Shown one piece after another: positions 22,182 through 30,711 of a stretch of 39,763 nucleotides of DNA. Within the stretch, counting starts at the first letter, position 1. Each line of letters opens with the position of its first letter. The notes beneath the pieces were generated by a model, which was given only the letters and a program-made list of their open reading frames with translations, was not told the origin of the DNA and did not search any database. The stretch comes from JAYEIA01 sp964472505 (GTDB lineage Bacteria; Bacteroidota; Bacteroidia; Bacteroidales; JAADGE01), in the NCBI GenBank assembly GCA_964472505.1, contig CAYYQW010000031.1, positions 1 through 39,763 on the forward strand, read 5' to 3'. Position numbers and translations under genes: made by a program.

Positions 22182-24557
22182 GTGCGGATAAAATTTTTAA
22201 GCATTTCTCTCAGTTTTATAATTGCTTTTCTCTTTTTGGGAAACCAAACGACCTATGCCCAATCCGATGAAGAGAAACGGGCAATGTGGACTTTCAATAT
22301 AGCCGCCGGAGTTACTTGGGAAGATGAAAAAAACATTGATGAATTTCTAATCGGGGTATATTCCGACAGACAAACCTACCAAGCCATGCGTGACATTGCG
22401 CGATCACGCAAAATTCACGGAAAACCCGTAAAAGTAATTCAGTTTAAAAGCCATACCAATATCGATTACGTTCATATTCTGTTTGTAACCCGCAATGAAA
22501 GCGGCTATGCAGACATCATATACGATAAGTTTAAAGGAGAAAATATTCTGCTTATAACCGACCGTATAAAAGATGAACGCCTGAGTGTAGTTAACTTTCT
22601 GCCAATCGGCGATCAAGCAAAAGCATTCAATATCTATAAACCTTTAGCCGATAAACAAGGTCTTAAATTTTCCAAACTCTTACTCAAATTAGGCGGCTCC
22701 GAAGAAGTTATTCGAGATATGTTCTCGGAAACCGAACGCGAACTAAGAGAAGAACAAGAAAAGCTTGAAAAACAAAGAAAAAGAATTGCCGAGCAAGAAG
22801 CTCGTTTGGAAAAACAGTTATCGCAAATAGAAAAACAAAATAAAGAAATTACTGCAAAAGAAAAGCAGATAGATGAAAAAGAAGAAGAACTGGCCGAGCA
22901 AAGCTCACGTTTAAATTCAACCGTTGCCGAAGTAAGAAAACAACGCGAAAGCTTAATGAAGAATCTGCGGATTCTTGCGGTACAGGAAGGAAAAATACAA
23001 GAGCAACAAAAAGCCATGCACGAACAAGCCAAACGCATGGAAAAAGCCGATAAAGAGCTTCAAGAAAAAGAAGCCAAAATACAGGAGCGTGATCAAGAGT
23101 TAGGCGTATCACAACAAGTTATCGAAAGTCAGGAAGAAATTATTTTACTTTTTATCATTGGCTCGATAATCATTGTCTTTCTTACCTTTCTTACTTTAAG
23201 GGGTTATTACAAAAAGCAAAAGATCAACAAAAAACTCAACGAGCAAAACGTTGCCATAAATAAACAAAAAGAAGAAATTCTGTCGCAATCGAAGCAATTG
23301 GAAATGATTAATTCCGAATTGGAAAAACTCTCGATTGTGGCCAGTAAAACCGACAATGCCGTAACCATACTCAATGCCGACGGAGATTTTGAATGGGTCA
23401 ATGCGGGTTTTACAAGAATGTACGGATATACTTTACAGCTTTTAAAACACGAACAAGACAAAAACATTATAAAAGCCAGTGTAAATGATGAAATAGAAGA
23501 AATATTCAAACGCGCCCGCAACAAAAAAGAAACCGTCATTTATGAAAATGAAAACCAAACCAGAGAAGGTAACAGCCTTTGGGTTCAGACAACGCTAAAC
23601 CCAATTCTGAATGACAACGGAAAAGTTGTAAAATTCATTACCATTGATACGGATATTTCTAAGCTTAAAGAAGCCGAAATGGAAATTCGCCAAAAAAGCG
23701 AAGAATTAGAAATGCAAAAAGATGCACTCGAAAAACAAAATGAGCGCATTGACTTCCAAAATAATCAAATAAAATCAAGCATACAGTACGCAAAGAATAT
23801 TCAAACAGCTATTCTGCCTTCGGCAGAGCAGCTGCAAGAATTATTCAACGCTTTTGTGTTATTCAGGCCAAAAGATATCGTTTCGGGTGATTTTTATTGG
23901 TATGCTAAACTTCCGGCCACCAAAGGTTATAGCGAAAAGATTTTCGTGGCAGCCGTCGATTGTACCGGACACGGAGTTCCCGGCGCATTCATGTCGCTTG
24001 TTGCCAGCCGCATGCTCAACGAAATTGTTCTGGAACGTAAAATAATTAATCCCGGCGAAATACTTGAAACGCTTGATCAACGAGTAAATAAAGCACTCCG
24101 ACAAGACGAAACCGATAACCACGACGGCATGGATTTAGTGCTGTGCAGACTTGAAAAAGCTGAAAACAACGGAACATATCATGTGAAATTTGCCGGTGCT
24201 AAGCGTCCGCTTTATGTTAAAAAAACAAATGAAAGCGATATTAAAATCCTGGACGGCACCAGACGATCCATTGGCGGAATCAGCCTGAGAAAAAAACATA
24301 AAAAAACATTTGAAACCAAAGAAACAATGGTATCCAGAGGTGATTATATGTGGCTTTCAACCGACGGATATATTGACCAAAACGACGAAAGCAGAAAACG
24401 TTTCGGCTCACCGCAATTTCTCGATGTGCTGGATACTATAAAAGATAAACCGCTTGAGAATCAATACCAATACCTTCAAAAAACCTTAGATGCTTATAAA
24501 GGCGATGCTTCCCAAAGAGACGACATCACCGTTCTTGGTATCCAAATTAGGGAATAA
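22182..24557 (+). CDS. Membrane sensor phosphatase: YfiR-like domain, coiled coil, TM, PAS, SpoIIE
   Basis: 791 residues. A signal peptide (1-26, ending TYAQ) leads into a YfiR/DUF4154-like periplasmic domain at about 33-160: FNIAAGVTWED, FLIGVYSD, VHILFVTRNESG and ILLITDRIKDERLSVVNFLP. Charged coiled coil runs over 180-318, a membrane span over 320-339, and a second coiled coil to 383. A PAS domain follows at 385-500 (TILNADGDFEWVNAGFTRMYGYT), then a PP2C/SpoIIE serine phosphatase at 560-790 with VSGDFYW, DCTGHGVPGAFMS, STDGYIDQ and RDDITVL. It should sense a periplasmic signal and dephosphorylate a cytosolic partner, perhaps an anti-sigma-factor antagonist. The start codon is GTG 22182: it gives an intact signal peptide, and the first in-frame ATG (residue 35) would remove it. 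No partner gene is adjacent. Confidence 0.9.
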   Translation: MRIKFLSISLSFIIAFLFLGNQTTYAQSDEEKRAMWTFNIAAGVTWEDEKNIDEFLIGVYSDRQTYQAMRDIARSRKIHGKPVKVIQFKSHTNIDYVHILFVTRNESGYADIIYDKFKGENILLITDRIKDERLSVVNFLPIGDQAKAFNIYKPLADKQGLKFSKLLLKLGGSEEVIRDMFSETERELREEQEKLEKQRKRIAEQEARLEKQLSQIEKQNKEITAKEKQIDEKEEELAEQSSRLNSTVAEVRKQRESLMKNLRILAVQEGKIQEQQKAMHEQAKRMEKADKELQEKEAKIQERDQELGVSQQVIESQEEIILLFIIGSIIIVFLTFLTLRGYYKKQKINKKLNEQNVAINKQKEEILSQSKQLEMINSELEKLSIVASKTDNAVTILNADGDFEWVNAGFTRMYGYTLQLLKHEQDKNIIKASVNDEIEEIFKRARNKKETVIYENENQTREGNSLWVQTTLNPILNDNGKVVKFITIDTDISKLKEAEMEIRQKSEELEMQKDALEKQNERIDFQNNQIKSSIQYAKNIQTAILPSAEQLQELFNAFVLFRPKDIVSGDFYWYAKLPATKGYSEKIFVAAVDCTGHGVPGAFMSLVASRMLNEIVLERKIINPGEILETLDQRVNKALRQDETDNHDGMDLVLCRLEKAENNGTYHVKFAGAKRPLYVKKTNESDIKILDGTRRSIGGISLRKKHKKTFETKETMVSRGDYMWLSTDGYIDQNDESRKRFGSPQFLDVLDTIKDKPLENQYQYLQKTLDAYKGDASQRDDITVLGIQIRE

Positions 24558-24585
24558 TTCAGTTAAATACTCAAGTATTTTGTTT

Positions 24586-24614
24586 CCCGGGAAATATTCT
24601 TTTCCGAGCACGGG
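24586..24614 (+). terminator. Possible terminator of the signalling gene
   Basis: CCCG...CGGG with an inner GGAAA/TTTTCC pairing, followed after a few bases by a T-rich run. It overlaps the -33 box of the next gene, so the assignment is uncertain. Confidence 0.4.
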
Positions 24615-24631
24615 ATATTTTTTTATTTTTG
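24601..24631 (+). promoter_or_regulatory. Promoter of the VOC-cysH-cysD-cysN operon
   Basis: TTTC at 24601-24604, exactly 19 bp, then TATTTTTG at 24624-24631 matches the consensus with one mismatch in the -33 box, 28 bp before the ATG at 24660. Confidence 0.65.
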
Positions 24632-24659
24632 CACAAATTTTAAAATTCAACAGAGCACT

Positions 24660-25742
24660 ATGACTAAATACATAAGCGGAATACAGCAATTGGGCATTGG
24701 CATACCAAACGTACATGAAGCGTGGAGTTGGTATCGAAAAATGTTTGGGTTGGATATTCCGGTAGTTAATGCGCCCGGTACAGCCGAACTTATGCTGCCT
24801 TACACCGGAAACAAAGCACAAGAAAGGCACGCCGTTATAGCCATTAATATTCAAGGCGGCGGTGGTTTTGAAATTTGGCAATACCTCTCTCGAAAACCAG
24901 AACCGGCCAAATTTGAACTGACTTTGGGTGATCTTGGCATTTTTGCCGGCAAAGTAAAAAGCAAAGACATTTATGCCGCTCATGCCGATATGGACAGAAA
25001 AGGTGCCAAATTGCTCAGCGGTATCAGTACCGACCCTGCCGGTCAACCGGTGTTCTACATAGAAGACCCTTACGGAAATATATTTCAGGCAGTTGAAGAA
25101 AAAAATGTTTTCAAAACTACTAAAGCGCCCACTGCCGGTACCTACGGAGCCATAATCGGAGTTTCCGATATGGATAAGTCCATAGAATTTTACAAAAACG
25201 CATTAGGATACGACAAAGTGTTGTACGACTCTCGTAACGTTTTCCCGGATTTGGCAAAACTGCCCGGCGGAACCAATAAAATGCGACGTTGCCTTTTGAC
25301 ACACAGCGAAAAACGCCGAGGCCCCTTCAGCCGTATGTTTGGTAATTCACAGATTGAACTGGTGCAAAGCTTGGAGCACGAAGCCCGTAAAATATATAAA
25401 GACCGCCTTTGGGGCGACTTGGGATTTATCCACCTGTGTTTTGATGTTCAAAATATGAAACAAATAAAAGCCGATTGTGAAAAATACAGCATTGGCTTTA
25501 CCGTGGACAGTAATCCCGAAGTATATGAAACCGATTCCGGAACTTTTGACATGGGAGCTGCCGCAGGTCATTTCACTTATTCAGAAGACCCCGACGGCAC
25601 ACTCATAGAATTTGTTGAAACCCACAAACTGCCCATTGCAGAAAAGCTCGGCATCAGTATGAACTTGAAAAAACGTCCGAACGGAAAGGCCATTCCCAAT
25701 TGGATGTTGAAAACTTTAGCTTGGAACAGAAAAAAAGATTAA
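24660..25742 (+). CDS. Two-domain VOC (glyoxalase/dioxygenase fold) protein heading the sulfur operon
   Basis: 360 residues with two vicinal-oxygen-chelate modules. The first is at 6-148 (GIQQLGIGIPNVHEAWSWYRKMFGLD, FYIEDPYGNIFQAVEE), the second at about 160-325 (GVSDMDKSIEFYKNALGYDKVLYDS, GFIHLCFDVQNMKQIKADCEK, YSEDPDGTLIEFVE). The expected metal ligands, His in FIHLCF and Glu in LIEFVE, are visible in the second module; the first appears to lack the early His. VOC enzymes include glyoxalases, isomerases and ring-cleaving dioxygenases, and the reaction here cannot be inferred. Only 4 bp separate it from cysH and a promoter precedes it, so it is cotranscribed with sulfate-activation genes. 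Its role there is unexplained. Confidence 0.85.
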   Translation: MTKYISGIQQLGIGIPNVHEAWSWYRKMFGLDIPVVNAPGTAELMLPYTGNKAQERHAVIAINIQGGGGFEIWQYLSRKPEPAKFELTLGDLGIFAGKVKSKDIYAAHADMDRKGAKLLSGISTDPAGQPVFYIEDPYGNIFQAVEEKNVFKTTKAPTAGTYGAIIGVSDMDKSIEFYKNALGYDKVLYDSRNVFPDLAKLPGGTNKMRRCLLTHSEKRRGPFSRMFGNSQIELVQSLEHEARKIYKDRLWGDLGFIHLCFDVQNMKQIKADCEKYSIGFTVDSNPEVYETDSGTFDMGAAAGHFTYSEDPDGTLIEFVETHKLPIAEKLGISMNLKKRPNGKAIPNWMLKTLAWNRKKD

Positions 25743-25746
25743 CAGC

Positions 25747-26469
25747 ATGCAACAATATCAGTCAATCAGTCAAATTTCAGATCCCGTAACACAACTGAAA
25801 AAACTTGCCGAAATGCACGGCACCGGCATTGCATTTTCAACAAGCTTTGGTTTGGAAGACCAAGTTATTTCAGATATGATTTTTTCCAATAACATACCCA
25901 TAAAAGTATTTACACTTGATACCGGGCGCTTATTCCCGGAAACATATAAAGTTTGGAACGAAACTTTGGAGAAATATAACAAAATTATCAACACCTATTA
26001 TCCGAAAACAAAAGCCGTAGAAGCGCTTGTAACCGAAAAAGGGCCTCACAGCTTTTATGCCTCCGTAGAAAATCGTAAAGAATGTTGCGAAATACGCAAG
26101 GTGGAACCACTTAAACGAGCACTGGAAAACATTGACCTGTGGGTCACCGGATTACGTGCCGAACAATCTTCGGCCAGAAGTAATTTGGATTTTTTTGAAA
26201 AAGATGCTTCTTTTGGGCTTGTAAAATTCAATCCGTTAAAAGATTGGACATTTGATGAATTAAAAGCGTATATAAAAGAACACAAGGTGCCCTATAACAA
26301 ACTGCACGATGAAGGTTTTGTCAGTATTGGCTGTGAGCCTTGTACAAGAGCCGTTAAAGAAGGCGAAGATTTCAGAGCCGGAAGATGGTGGTGGGAAAGC
26401 TCATCAAAAGAATGCGGGCTGCATGCTGCCCGAAGCAATGAGCCGATTATAAACATTAAAAAACTGTGA
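25747..26469 (+). CDS. cysH: Assimilatory adenylylsulfate (APS) reductase, CysH family
   Basis: 240 residues. It reduces activated sulfate to sulfite and AMP (or PAP) with thioredoxin as donor. Visible motifs: STSFGLEDQV (PP-loop-like, 31-40), LDTGRLFPETY (57-67), GLRAEQSSARS (135-145) and the catalytic C-terminal ECGLH (Cys223). The pairs Cys113-Cys114 and Cys196-x2-Cys199 form the CC...CxxC ligand set of the [4Fe-4S]-containing, APS-preferring type. Members without those cysteines are PAPS reductases. That type fits the absence of an APS kinase gene nearby. Start ATG 25747 is 4 bp after the VOC gene. Confidence 0.94.
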   Translation: MQQYQSISQISDPVTQLKKLAEMHGTGIAFSTSFGLEDQVISDMIFSNNIPIKVFTLDTGRLFPETYKVWNETLEKYNKIINTYYPKTKAVEALVTEKGPHSFYASVENRKECCEIRKVEPLKRALENIDLWVTGLRAEQSSARSNLDFFEKDASFGLVKFNPLKDWTFDELKAYIKEHKVPYNKLHDEGFVSIGCEPCTRAVKEGEDFRAGRWWWESSSKECGLHAARSNEPIINIKKL

Positions 26470-26501
26470 TTTCCTGAGTATTATAAGAAAAATTTCAATA
26501 T

Positions 26502-27407
26502 ATGGATACTTTTAAAATTAATCATTTACGAGAACTTGAGTCTGAGTCCATTTACGTTATACGTGAAGTTGCCGCACAATTTGAACGTCCGGCAATGCTT
26601 TTTTCCGGCGGAAAAGATTCCATTGTCATGTTTCATTTGGCAAGAAAAGCTTTTCACCCGGCCAAAGTACCTTTCCCTTTAATGCACATTGATACCGGGC
26701 ACAATTTTGATGAAACCATTAAGTTTCGCGATACCCTTGCCGAAAAGCATAAAATAAATATGCTGGTAGAATACGTGCAAGACACAATTGATGAAGGCAA
26801 AGCCGTAGAAGAAAAAGGTGTGGGAGCAAGCCGCAACTCGCTTCAAACTATTACTTTGCTCGAAGGTCTGGAAAAACATAAAATTGACGCTGCCATGGGC
26901 GGCGGAAGAAGAGACGAAGAAAAAGCCCGAGCGAAAGAGCGCTTCTTTTCGCACCGAGATGAATTTGGACAATGGGATCCGAAAAATCAACGCCCGGAAC
27001 TCTGGAACATATACAACGGAAAGAAAAAACCGGGCGAGCATTTCCGCGTTTTCCCAATCAGCAACTGGACGGAAATGGATGTATGGCAATACATACTTTT
27101 GGAAAATATTGAAATACCGAATCTATACTTCACACACAAAAGAAAAGTTTTCAAACGCGATGGTGTTTGGCTGGCCAAAGCACCTTTCATGGAGATGAGA
27201 GATAACGAAGAAGTGATGATTAAAGATGTAAGGTGCCGCACCATAGGTGATATCACATGCACCGGTGTTACCTTATCAAAAGCCGATACGCTTGAAGACA
27301 TTGTAGCCGAAATTGCTGCCACACGAATTACCGAGCGCGGCGGACGTGCCGATGATAAACGCTCCGAAGCGGCCATGGAAGACCGCAAAAAAGAAGGTTA
27401 CTTTTAA
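26502..27407 (+). CDS. cysD: Sulfate adenylyltransferase, small subunit (ATP sulfurylase)
   Basis: 301 residues, the usual CysD length. The N-type ATP pyrophosphatase loop is SGGKDS (35-40). Further family blocks include LMHIDTGHNFDETIKFRD, GGRRDEEKARAKERFFSHRD, PISNWTEMDVWQYI and VRCRTIGDITCTG. With CysN it makes adenylylsulfate from sulfate and ATP, driven by GTP hydrolysis. It lies 32 bp after cysH and 42 bp before cysN in one operon. Confidence 0.97.
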   Translation: MDTFKINHLRELESESIYVIREVAAQFERPAMLFSGGKDSIVMFHLARKAFHPAKVPFPLMHIDTGHNFDETIKFRDTLAEKHKINMLVEYVQDTIDEGKAVEEKGVGASRNSLQTITLLEGLEKHKIDAAMGGGRRDEEKARAKERFFSHRDEFGQWDPKNQRPELWNIYNGKKKPGEHFRVFPISNWTEMDVWQYILLENIEIPNLYFTHKRKVFKRDGVWLAKAPFMEMRDNEEVMIKDVRCRTIGDITCTGVTLSKADTLEDIVAEIAATRITERGGRADDKRSEAAMEDRKKEGYF

Positions 27408-27449
27408 TCAAATATTTCTTTCAATTTATGAATTAAGAAAAATAACATT

Positions 27450-28730
27450 ATGTCAAATAATAATTCATCATCCAAAGCTTATTTAGATATGCAATTGCTG
27501 CGCTTCACAACAGCCGGAAGCGTAGATGACGGAAAAAGCACACTCATAGGCCGCTTGCTCTACGACAGCAAATCCATTTTTGAAGATCAGTTGGAAGCCA
27601 TCGAGGAATCCAGCCGACTGAAAGGCGACGAACAAACCAATCTTGCGCTTCTTACCGACGGCCTCAGAGCCGAAAGAGAGCAAGGCATTACCATTGATGT
27701 GGCTTATCGATATTTTGCCACGCCTAAACGAAAATTTATTATTGCCGATACACCCGGCCATATTCAATACACCCGAAATATGGTAACCGGTGCTTCAACA
27801 GCCAATTTAGCCATCATCCTTATTGATGCCAGAAACGGCGTAATAGAACAAACGCTACGGCATACATATATTGCATCTTTACTTAAAATACCGCACATTG
27901 TGGTTTGTATCAACAAAATGGATTTAGTTGATTACAGCGAAGATGTCTATTATAAAATCAAAGATCAATTTTTACAATTTGCACCTAAATTGGATGTTCA
28001 GGATATTCACTTTGTACCTATCAGTGCGCTTAAGGGTGATAATGTTGTAGAACGCTCCGATAAAACAACTTGGTATCAGGGTGCTACTTTATTGCACATT
28101 TTGGAGCATGTATATATTGCCGGTGACCAAAATTATTTGGATGCACGCTTTCCGGTGCAATACGTAGTGCGTCCGCAATCATCGAAATATCCGGACTATC
28201 GCGGTTATGCCGGCCGTGTGGAAGGCGGAATTTTCAGAAAAGGAGACAAAGTAACCGTTTTACCTTCCGGACTCCAAAGCGAAATCAAAAGCATCGATAC
28301 TTTAAACGGGGAATTGGAATTAACACATGCGCCGCAATCCGTTACCATGACACTTGCCGATGATATTGACATCAGCAGAGGCGATATGATTGTAAAAAGC
28401 AACAACTTGCCCCGCAATGACCAAGAAGTAACAGCCATGATTAGTTGGTTTAACGAACGTCCCATGCAAATTCGCGGAAAATACACCATACGCCACACAA
28501 CCAATACGCTTCGCTGCATGATTCAAGCTGTTGATTTCAAAATGGATATTGACAAACTGGAACGCAATTACGATGACAAAAAAGTAGGCATGAACGATAT
28601 AGCCCGCGTGCAGCTTAAAGCTACAAAACCTATTTTCAGTGACCCTTACAGAAGAAACCGAAACACCGGAAGTTTTGTTCTTGTAGATGACGCTACAAAC
28701 GAAACCGTAGGTGCGGGTATGATTGTCTAA
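27450..28730 (+). CDS. cysN: Sulfate adenylyltransferase, large GTPase subunit
   Basis: 426 residues, an EF-Tu-like GTPase. G1 is GSVDDGKST (23-31), the G3 motif is DTPGH, and G4 is NKMD. REQGITIDVAYRYF is the switch I region, and the beta-barrel domains 2 and 3 follow. It is shorter than E. coli CysN (475) and ends without the fused APS kinase domain found in NodQ/CysNC proteins. No separate cysC is present in the window. It is the last gene of the operon; a 20-bp perfect hairpin follows 30 bp downstream. Confidence 0.97.
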   Translation: MSNNNSSSKAYLDMQLLRFTTAGSVDDGKSTLIGRLLYDSKSIFEDQLEAIEESSRLKGDEQTNLALLTDGLRAEREQGITIDVAYRYFATPKRKFIIADTPGHIQYTRNMVTGASTANLAIILIDARNGVIEQTLRHTYIASLLKIPHIVVCINKMDLVDYSEDVYYKIKDQFLQFAPKLDVQDIHFVPISALKGDNVVERSDKTTWYQGATLLHILEHVYIAGDQNYLDARFPVQYVVRPQSSKYPDYRGYAGRVEGGIFRKGDKVTVLPSGLQSEIKSIDTLNGELELTHAPQSVTMTLADDIDISRGDMIVKSNNLPRNDQEVTAMISWFNERPMQIRGKYTIRHTTNTLRCMIQAVDFKMDIDKLERNYDDKKVGMNDIARVQLKATKPIFSDPYRRNRNTGSFVLVDDATNETVGAGMIV

Positions 28731-28760
28731 AATCCAATCACATAGAAAGATTAAGCATTT

Positions 28761-28807
28761 TTTAAAGCTAAAAAACTTGTTCACTGCACAAGTTTTTTAG
28801 CTTTAAA
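28761..28807 (+). terminator. Long perfect hairpin downstream of cysN
   Basis: Twenty perfectly paired bases (28761-28780 with 28788-28807) around a 7-base loop, with internal A-run and T-run (core GCTAAAAAACTTGT and its complement). It probably ends the cysHDN transcript, or stabilises its 3' end and limits read-through into the transporter gene. Confidence 0.75.
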
Positions 28808-28922
28808 TATTTATATTTGAATTTTTATATAAAATAAACACACTTAATCAAAGCCGATATTATTTTACAGGCAAGATAATATAAGTGCAAATTCAGGCTA
28901 ATACAGAAGCTGTCGGTTTAAT

Positions 28923-30701
28923 ATGTTTTCATTTAACTCCATTATAGTAATTGCGATTTTACTTTTTCTTGTCATTTCTTTATATAAAGAAATCGTAAGC
29001 CCGGCAATGACTTTTATTATTGCAGTTATCGTTCTCGGAGTCAGCCAAGTATTGAGCCCGAGTGAAATACTTAACGGCTTTGCCAACGAACAAGTGGCTG
29101 TAATCATTATGCTGCTTCTTCTGGGCGATATCTACCGCAGAACTTCAGTTCTGGATATTATGTTCGACCGCGTTTTCAGTAAAGCTAAATCCACCCGAAA
29201 CTTTAATGCCCGCATGATGTTTTTGGTTGCGCCTTTATCGGCTTTTTTGAATAATACTCCTTTGGTTGCTCTTTTGATGCCTTATGTACACACCCGAGCC
29301 GGCAAAACCGGAGAGTATGTATCAAAACTGATGATACCGCTTTCATTTGCGGCCATCCTCGGAGGCTGTGCCACTTTGGTAGGAACTTCAACCAACCTCA
29401 TCGTAAATGGACTGGTAACTGACCAGGACATTGTCCCTAACCTACCCTCACTCGAAATTTTTGATTTTTTTGCCGTTGGGGCTCCCATGATTTTAATAGG
29501 GATTTTGTTTTTACTTTATGCCGGCCCAAAGCTTTTGCCCGAACGCCACGGCCCGGGCAGTAAAATTCCGTCCATAAAACGAAGATACATTGTAGAAGCG
29601 CGCATCAAAAGCGGCAGTGAATGGATTGGAAAATCCATCAGCGAAGCCGGGCTTCGCAATATGGAGGGACTTTTCCTGTTTGAAATCCTACGCAACGACA
29701 TTCGAATTACGGCCGTACCCAACGATACCATTTTGTTGGAAGAAGACATTCTGCTTTTTACCGGCAGCACGCAATCCATTGCTGAACTGGTATCATCATC
29801 CAAAGGTTTGGTAATTCCGTCTATTGGCATGTTTGCCCGCAAAAAAAACACCGAAGTTATTGAAGTTGTGGTTCCGCATAATTCTGATATGGTAAGAAAA
29901 ACACTCAAAGAAGTCAACTTTCGCGGACGCTTTGATGCCACAGCCATTGCCGTTCATCGCAACGGTGAAACACTCTCCGGGAAAATCGGGCAAGTAGAGC
30001 TAAAAGCCGGCGATGCCATACTGCTGTTGGCCGGAACTTATTTTGAAGAACGCATCAAAGAAACCACAGACTTGTATCTGATTTCTCGCATAAAAGAATT
30101 TCACCGCCTTGGCTTTTGGCGTACGGCCTTTTTAGTAGGCGGTACTTTTTCCGTTATCATATTTTCGGCACTTAAAATCATTACATTGTTCAACGGCCTT
30201 CTGGCGCTTATCACTCTATCGGTACTATTTAAAATCACAAGACCCAAAGATTTGGCAAAATCCGTAGATTATGAACTGGCCATAATTATTGCCCTTTCAT
30301 TAGCACTGGGCGTAGCCATGATGAAAACCGGCGTAGCCGATATGGTAGCAGACGGTATGCTTTATATTTTCAGACCTTTCGGTAAGATTGGAGTACTTAC
30401 GGGTATCTATTTGGTAACATCTGTTTTGGCTGCATTTATAACCAATAAAGCTGCCGTAGCAGTTATTTTTCCGGTATCTTTAAGCGCCGCATTGGAATTA
30501 AATGCACCGCTCATGCCTTTTATACTTGTAGTTGCCTATGCAGCTGCCGCTAATTTCATTACTCCCATCGGCTACCAAACCAACTTGATGATATACGGGC
30601 CGGGGGGTTATAAATTTAAAGACTTTTTTAAGATCGGGACACCGTTAACCGTTATTTACATGCTTGTAAGCATAACCATATTAAGTTTGATATATTTATA
30701 A
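28923..30701 (+). CDS. SLC13-family permease with internal RCK_C domains, probable sulfate importer
   Basis: 592 residues. About five to six membrane spans come first (5-205), with the NNTPLV and TSTNLIVNG hairpin motifs typical of SLC13/DASS. A cytosolic insert follows at 220-385 with two RCK_C (TrkA-C-like) domains (ARIKSGSEWIGKSISEAGLRNMEGLFLFEILRN, EVVVPHNSDMVRKTLKEVNFRGRFDATAIAVHRNGETL). The second half of the spans follows at about 398-590 with TNKAAVAVIFP and ITPIGYQTNLMIYGPGGY. This layout is shared with putative sulfate and anion transporters next to sulfate-activation genes, so sulfate uptake is inferred from context. It starts a transcript with the SDR gene (10 bp) and cysQ. A -7-like TATATTTG occurs at 28812-28819. 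Confidence 0.9.
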   Translation: MFSFNSIIVIAILLFLVISLYKEIVSPAMTFIIAVIVLGVSQVLSPSEILNGFANEQVAVIIMLLLLGDIYRRTSVLDIMFDRVFSKAKSTRNFNARMMFLVAPLSAFLNNTPLVALLMPYVHTRAGKTGEYVSKLMIPLSFAAILGGCATLVGTSTNLIVNGLVTDQDIVPNLPSLEIFDFFAVGAPMILIGILFLLYAGPKLLPERHGPGSKIPSIKRRYIVEARIKSGSEWIGKSISEAGLRNMEGLFLFEILRNDIRITAVPNDTILLEEDILLFTGSTQSIAELVSSSKGLVIPSIGMFARKKNTEVIEVVVPHNSDMVRKTLKEVNFRGRFDATAIAVHRNGETLSGKIGQVELKAGDAILLLAGTYFEERIKETTDLYLISRIKEFHRLGFWRTAFLVGGTFSVIIFSALKIITLFNGLLALITLSVLFKITRPKDLAKSVDYELAIIIALSLALGVAMMKTGVADMVADGMLYIFRPFGKIGVLTGIYLVTSVLAAFITNKAAVAVIFPVSLSAALELNAPLMPFILVVAYAAAANFITPIGYQTNLMIYGPGGYKFKDFFKIGTPLTVIYMLVSITILSLIYL

Positions 30702-30711
30702 AACAGAAACT

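Noticed and set aside
24486..25046. 186-codon minus-strand frame across the operon start
   Set aside because: Antisense to the phosphatase end and the VOC gene, and it covers the promoter; no family resemblance.
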